NCBI GenBank assembly: GCA_002409405.1
Contig: DHNG01000029.1
Location: forward strand, 154,233-163,428
Direction: 5' to 3'
From: Flavobacteriales bacterium UBA5422
GTDB lineage: Bacteria > Bacteroidota > Bacteroidia > Flavobacteriales_D > Crocinitomicaceae
Length of the DNA: 9,196 bases
Shown here: one piece after another, positions 7,093 through 9,196 of the stretch
How the letters are laid out: each line of letters starts with the position of its first letter
How positions within the stretch are numbered: position 1 is the first letter of the stretch
Program-made: the position numbers and the translations under genes
Notes under the pieces: model-generated
Databases searched by the model: none
Seen by the model: the letters and a program-made list of their open reading frames with translations, nothing else
What the model was told of the DNA's origin: nothing

Positions 7093-7440
7093 ATGCCAAG
7101 ATCGGTCAATCATGTTGCTTCAAGAGCACGTCGTAAGAATGTGTTGAAGCTTGCCAAAGGTTACTTTGGACGTAGAAAAAATGTTTGGACAGTAGCAAAA
7201 AACGCCGTTGAAAAAGGGTTGGGATATGCGTATGTCGGACGTAAACAAAAGAAAAGAAACTTCCGTTCATTGTGGATTACGCGTATCAACGCAGGTGCAC
7301 GTCAGAATGGATTAAGCTATTCTCAATTCATAGGAGCTGTTAACAAAAGTGGAATCGAGTTGAATCGCAAAGTACTTGCTGATTTAGCAATGAACCACCC
7401 TGAAGCTTTCAAAGCTGTTGTTGACGCGGTAAAAAAATAA
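7093..7440 (+). CDS. rplT: 50S ribosomal protein L20
   Basis: L20 binds 23S rRNA directly and is needed early in 50S assembly. The 115 residues are close to the standard length. It opens MPRSVNHVASRARRKNVLKLAKGY-like, the conserved basic N-terminal extension, with GRRKN at 26-30 and RKQKKRNFRSLWITRINA-type sequence at about 50-67, then the globular RNA-binding C-terminal domain (about 60-115). The ATG at 7093 matches the family start and follows an A-rich leader (TTAAAAATT), typical of Bacteroidota translation initiation. It is the last gene of the thrS cluster, and a strong terminator lies 22 bases downstream. Confidence 0.98.
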   Translation: MPRSVNHVASRARRKNVLKLAKGYFGRRKNVWTVAKNAVEKGLGYAYVGRKQKKRNFRSLWITRINAGARQNGLSYSQFIGAVNKSGIELNRKVLADLAMNHPEAFKAVVDAVKK

Positions 7441-7462
7441 CTAGTAATTTTCTCTATATAGT

Positions 7463-7495
7463 AAAAAGTCCTTCGGATTCCGAAGGACTTTTTTT
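7463..7495. terminator. strong intrinsic terminator after rplT, symmetric
   Basis: GTCCTTCGG (7468-7476) and CCGAAGGAC (7480-7488) form a perfect 9-bp stem around a 3-base ATT loop, flanked by five A (7463-7467) and seven T (7489-7495). It ends the thrS-infC-rpmI-rplT transcript and, with the A run on the other side, could also work in the reverse direction. Confidence 0.93.
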
Positions 7496-7648
7496 GTGCA
7501 ATACAAGTACATTCTGATTTGGTCTGAAAAATTAGTGAATAAAATAGAGTTGGACGAATTACGTAACTACTTGAATGTATCAGATTCAATAGCTAGTATC
7601 GATGAATTGAAAACAGGGAATCAAACAGCAAACGAAGCGAGCTGCTAG
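7496..7648 (+). CDS. possible small protein or gene remnant, 50 codons
   Basis: An open frame beginning with GTG at 7496 and ending in TAG at 7646-7648 encodes 50 residues. It starts MQYKYILIWSEK and continues with an acidic, leucine-containing helical stretch (KIELDELRNYL, about residues 16-26) and ends NEASC. The amino-acid mix looks like a real soluble protein. Against this, the GTG follows the T run of the rplT terminator directly, the frame stays open upstream through that hairpin with no ATG, and I see no promoter. It may be the 3' remnant of a displaced gene, a leaderless small gene, or chance. I do not recognise the family. There is no membrane segment or signal peptide. Confidence 0.25.
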   Translation: MQYKYILIWSEKLVNKIELDELRNYLNVSDSIASIDELKTGNQTANEASC

Positions 7649-7782
7649 GTGTCACTGTATCTGTTTTGTATACAACGCTTATATACCTTTATGTTCTATG
7701 TGGTTTTATAATTACAGATTCCGACAGTTATTGGAGTCTGTGGTAACAATGACCCCTGATTTTTAACACAAAACCATGGAAC
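7649..7782. other. unassigned AT-rich spacer with palindrome and hairpin
   Basis: No gene is seen here. It contains a perfect 10-base palindrome, TTGTATACAA (7666-7675), and the larger hairpin listed separately at 7711-7744. No insertion-sequence ends, target duplications or tRNA are recognisable. Confidence 0.5.
7711..7744 (+). other. 12-pair RNA hairpin of unknown role
   Basis: ATTACAGATTCC (7711-7722) can pair with GGAGTCTGTGGT (7733-7744) around a 10-base loop: nine Watson-Crick and three G-U pairs if read as plus-strand RNA. The minus-strand RNA would have A-C mismatches at those three positions instead, so the plus-strand fold is favoured. No T run follows directly, so it is not a standard terminator. 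Confidence 0.4.
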
Positions 7783-7813
7783 AAAAAAAACGGGAATCGA
7801 TTGGATCCCCGTT
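7783..7813 (-). terminator. intrinsic terminator of the minus-strand T9SS cargo gene
   Basis: Read on the minus strand, AACGGG pairs with CCCGTT (plus positions 7808-7813 and 7789-7794), then after one mismatch ATC pairs with GAT around a 5-base loop. A run of eight T follows (plus-strand A at 7783-7790), overlapping the stem base. It lies 23 bases past the stop of the gene at 7837-8778. Confidence 0.85.
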
Positions 7814-7836
7814 CTATCTTATTAAAAAAACGACTC

Positions 7837-8778
7837 TTATTTCTTTATGAGCTTTTGTACAGCTGTAGCATTGTTTGAATAGACGGTTACATAGTAAACT
7901 CCCGTAGACAAATTACTCACATCAATCGAATTGTTTGCTGCATTGAATTCAACAGCGGCTAGGCGTCCGTTCAAGTCTCGTACTTCTACACGATCAATAC
8001 CCTGCTCGTGTTGCAAGGAAACAATGTCCTGCGCAGGATTCGGGTGCATAACAAGCGTGTTGATGGTATTATCTGAAATACCTAATGTATTGGACGAATA
8101 CCAACCAACTGTTTGAGTGTTCCCCATTGCTGTTATCTCTTGTACCACCGCCAGTTCAATGTGAACACCTGCCTTGATCCAGCTATACATGTCAATTGTT
8201 CCGGTAATGGTTTGCCCCATATATGTGTCATTACTTGTGTGAACGGAATGCACCCGTACAACATTTGTATACGTTCCGGAAGGTGTAATTAAAGTACCAT
8301 ATCCGTCAACTTCGGAAGTTACAGATCCTGTTCGCGAAAATGTAACTCCACTGGAAAGAACACTACCACTGAAGTTATCGGAATAAGATGCACCATTGGT
8401 CATCGGAAATTGATATAGTTTCTTCGCATCCGTGTAATTGACAGAAGCGGAAGAAGTTGTTTCACCAACAATTAAAAATTCTGTCGAAGTTAAATTGGCA
8501 TGTAGATTCGACTGACCTACATATTCAAGATTCATGGTACTGGTCGGAAAACTCGAACTCGGAGCTAAAGCATTGACCGTAATTACGGAACTGGATGACA
8601 TACTGGATAAATCCCAGGTAACATTGCTTCCTGCTGAGCCGGGAGAAACGTAATTTCCGTAGTTCAATGAGAACGATTCTCCAACTGTTGGATAAAAATC
8701 AGCTGATTGAATAGTTGGTTGTGCAAAAATACTTGCTGAAGCCAATAACATGGCGGGTAATAGTAATGATTTTTTCAT
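7837..8778 (-). CDS. secreted protein with T9SS type A sorting domain, function unknown
   Basis: This 313-residue protein is predicted to be exported and anchored to or released from the cell surface by the type IX secretion system. Residues 1-20 form a clear signal peptide (MKKSLLLPAMLLASASIFAQ), with likely cleavage near A19-Q20. The middle (about 21-235) is rich in Ser, Thr, Asn and Gly and looks all-beta; I recognise no enzyme motif, and it has no cysteines. The last 70 residues or so are a type A sorting domain: HPNPAQD (245-251), VEVRDLNGRL (264-273), the STGVYYVTVYS block (291-301) and a final KLIKK. The ATG at 8776-8778 is fixed by the signal peptide. A TTG-N19-TAnnTTT promoter lies just upstream and a terminator follows, so it is probably monocistronic. 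The neighbour at 8873 has a related C-terminal part. Confidence 0.92.
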   Translation of the reverse strand: MKKSLLLPAMLLASASIFAQPTIQSADFYPTVGESFSLNYGNYVSPGSAGSNVTWDLSSMSSSSVITVNALAPSSSFPTSTMNLEYVGQSNLHANLTSTEFLIVGETTSSASVNYTDAKKLYQFPMTNGASYSDNFSGSVLSSGVTFSRTGSVTSEVDGYGTLITPSGTYTNVVRVHSVHTSNDTYMGQTITGTIDMYSWIKAGVHIELAVVQEITAMGNTQTVGWYSSNTLGISDNTINTLVMHPNPAQDIVSLQHEQGIDRVEVRDLNGRLAAVEFNAANNSIDVSNLSTGVYYVTVYSNNATAVQKLIKK

Positions 8779-8799
8779 GTGATAATTTTAATAATTTGT

Positions 8800-8829
8800 T
8801 AAAACTACAAATAAAAAAGGAGAATCCAA
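8800..8829 (-). promoter_or_regulatory. Bacteroidota-type promoter of the T9SS cargo gene
   Basis: On the minus strand, TTG (plus 8827-8829) is followed by exactly 19 bases and then TAGTTTTA (plus 8800-8807). This matches the Bacteroidota layout TTG-N19-TAnnTTTG except for the final G. It lies 21 bases before the ATG, giving a very short leader. It implies transcription independent of the upstream paralogue. Confidence 0.55.
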
Positions 8830-8872
8830 CAAAACGAAGCATTCAGAATAGATTAAGTTGTCATGTGTCCAA

Positions 8873-9196
8873 TTATTGCTTGACAATCTTTCTTACACTG
8901 CTGGAGTTGTTCGAGTAGATTACCACATAATAAATTCCGGAATTCAATTGACTTATATCCAACATTCTGGTTCCTTTATCAAAAGAAACGTCAACCAAAC
9001 GACCATTCAGGTCGGTAACTTGAATCTGATCAACCGGCGTATCAAGATCGATCTTCAGGTTTGACTGAGCCGGATTCGGATATAGCTTCAGCGATGAGAA
9101 TTCATTGTTGTCCAAACCGAGTGTGTTAGATGCATAATAAGCAGAGGAACCGGATCCGACATCAGATGCCATGGTTTGTACCATTGCCAGTTCCTG
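8873..9196 (-). CDS. T9SS type A sorting-domain protein, C-terminal part (5' end beyond window)
   Basis: The reading frame stays open to the window edge and begins here as QELAMVQ, so the visible 107 residues are only the C-terminus. Met at 9182-9184 is internal, not a start: the paralogue at 7837-8778 has the matching ELAVVQ in mid-protein. After a short linker (YYASNTLGL) comes a type A sorting domain with YPNPAQ, IQVTDLNGRL and GIYYVVIYSNN, ending KIVKQ before TAA at 8873-8875. It is presumably a secreted, surface-directed protein like its neighbour. The cargo part is out of view, so no function can be assigned. No clear terminator is seen in the 94 bases between it and the next gene. Confidence 0.9.
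   Translation of the reverse strand, partial: QELAMVQTMASDVGSGSSAYYASNTLGLDNNEFSSLKLYPNPAQSNLKIDLDTPVDQIQVTDLNGRLVDVSFDKGTRMLDISQLNSGIYYVVIYSNNSSSVRKIVKQ

Noticed and set aside
7323..7589. Minus-strand open frame of 88 codons across the end of rplT and the terminator
   Set aside because: It is antisense to rplT and includes the terminator hairpin; the translation has no protein-like pattern.
9182..9184. Met as the start of a short 103-residue protein at the window end
   Set aside because: The frame continues upstream to the edge with residues matching the interior of the neighbouring paralogue, so it is a truncated larger gene.
1..9196. CRISPR array, phage, transposon, defence or toxin-antitoxin system
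   Set aside because: No regularly spaced repeats, transposase, integrase or paired small toxin-like genes are seen; the window is mainly core respiration, translation and secreted-protein genes.

Overview
The window looks like a chromosomal segment from a Bacteroidota bacterium, probably Flavobacteriales and possibly near the Fluviicola/Crocinitomicaceae group (the family-level guess is tentative). The grounds are: a CcoP of Bacteroidota type, two proteins ending in type IX secretion (T9SS) sorting domains, Bacteroidota-style promoter elements (TAnnTTTG, and TTG-N19-TAnnTTT), and A-rich translation starts without clear Shine-Dalgarno sites.

Positions 1-3251 hold the 3' part of a cbb3-type cytochrome c oxidase locus on the plus strand. 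It contains a CcoP-like cytochrome c subunit cut by the window edge, the iron-sulfur assembly protein CcoG, and the small membrane protein CcoH/FixH. The oxidase core subunits (CcoN/CcoO) would lie upstream. A rhomboid-family intramembrane protease (3264-3809) converges on ccoH with only 12 bases between the stop codons.

A gene-free stretch of 381 bases (3810-4190) carries degenerate short repeats. A good Bacteroidota -7 element follows, and then the classical translation cluster thrS-infC-rpmI-rplT (4191-7440), which ends in a strong perfect hairpin terminator. The 92-base rpmI-rplT gap can fold into a hairpin and is a candidate autoregulatory leader.

Positions 7441-7836 hold no confident gene. 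They contain a possible 50-codon ORF or gene remnant that starts directly after the rplT terminator, a 12-pair plus-strand hairpin of unknown role, and a terminator for the minus-strand gene that follows. Positions 7837-9196 carry two tandem, related minus-strand genes for T9SS-secreted proteins; the second is cut by the window end.

Most of the window is ordinary core metabolism and translation. I found no clear undescribed system. The items most worth a second look are the CcoP-like protein (extra N-terminal heme domain lacking the first heme-binding cysteine), the rplT leader structure, and the orphan ORF.
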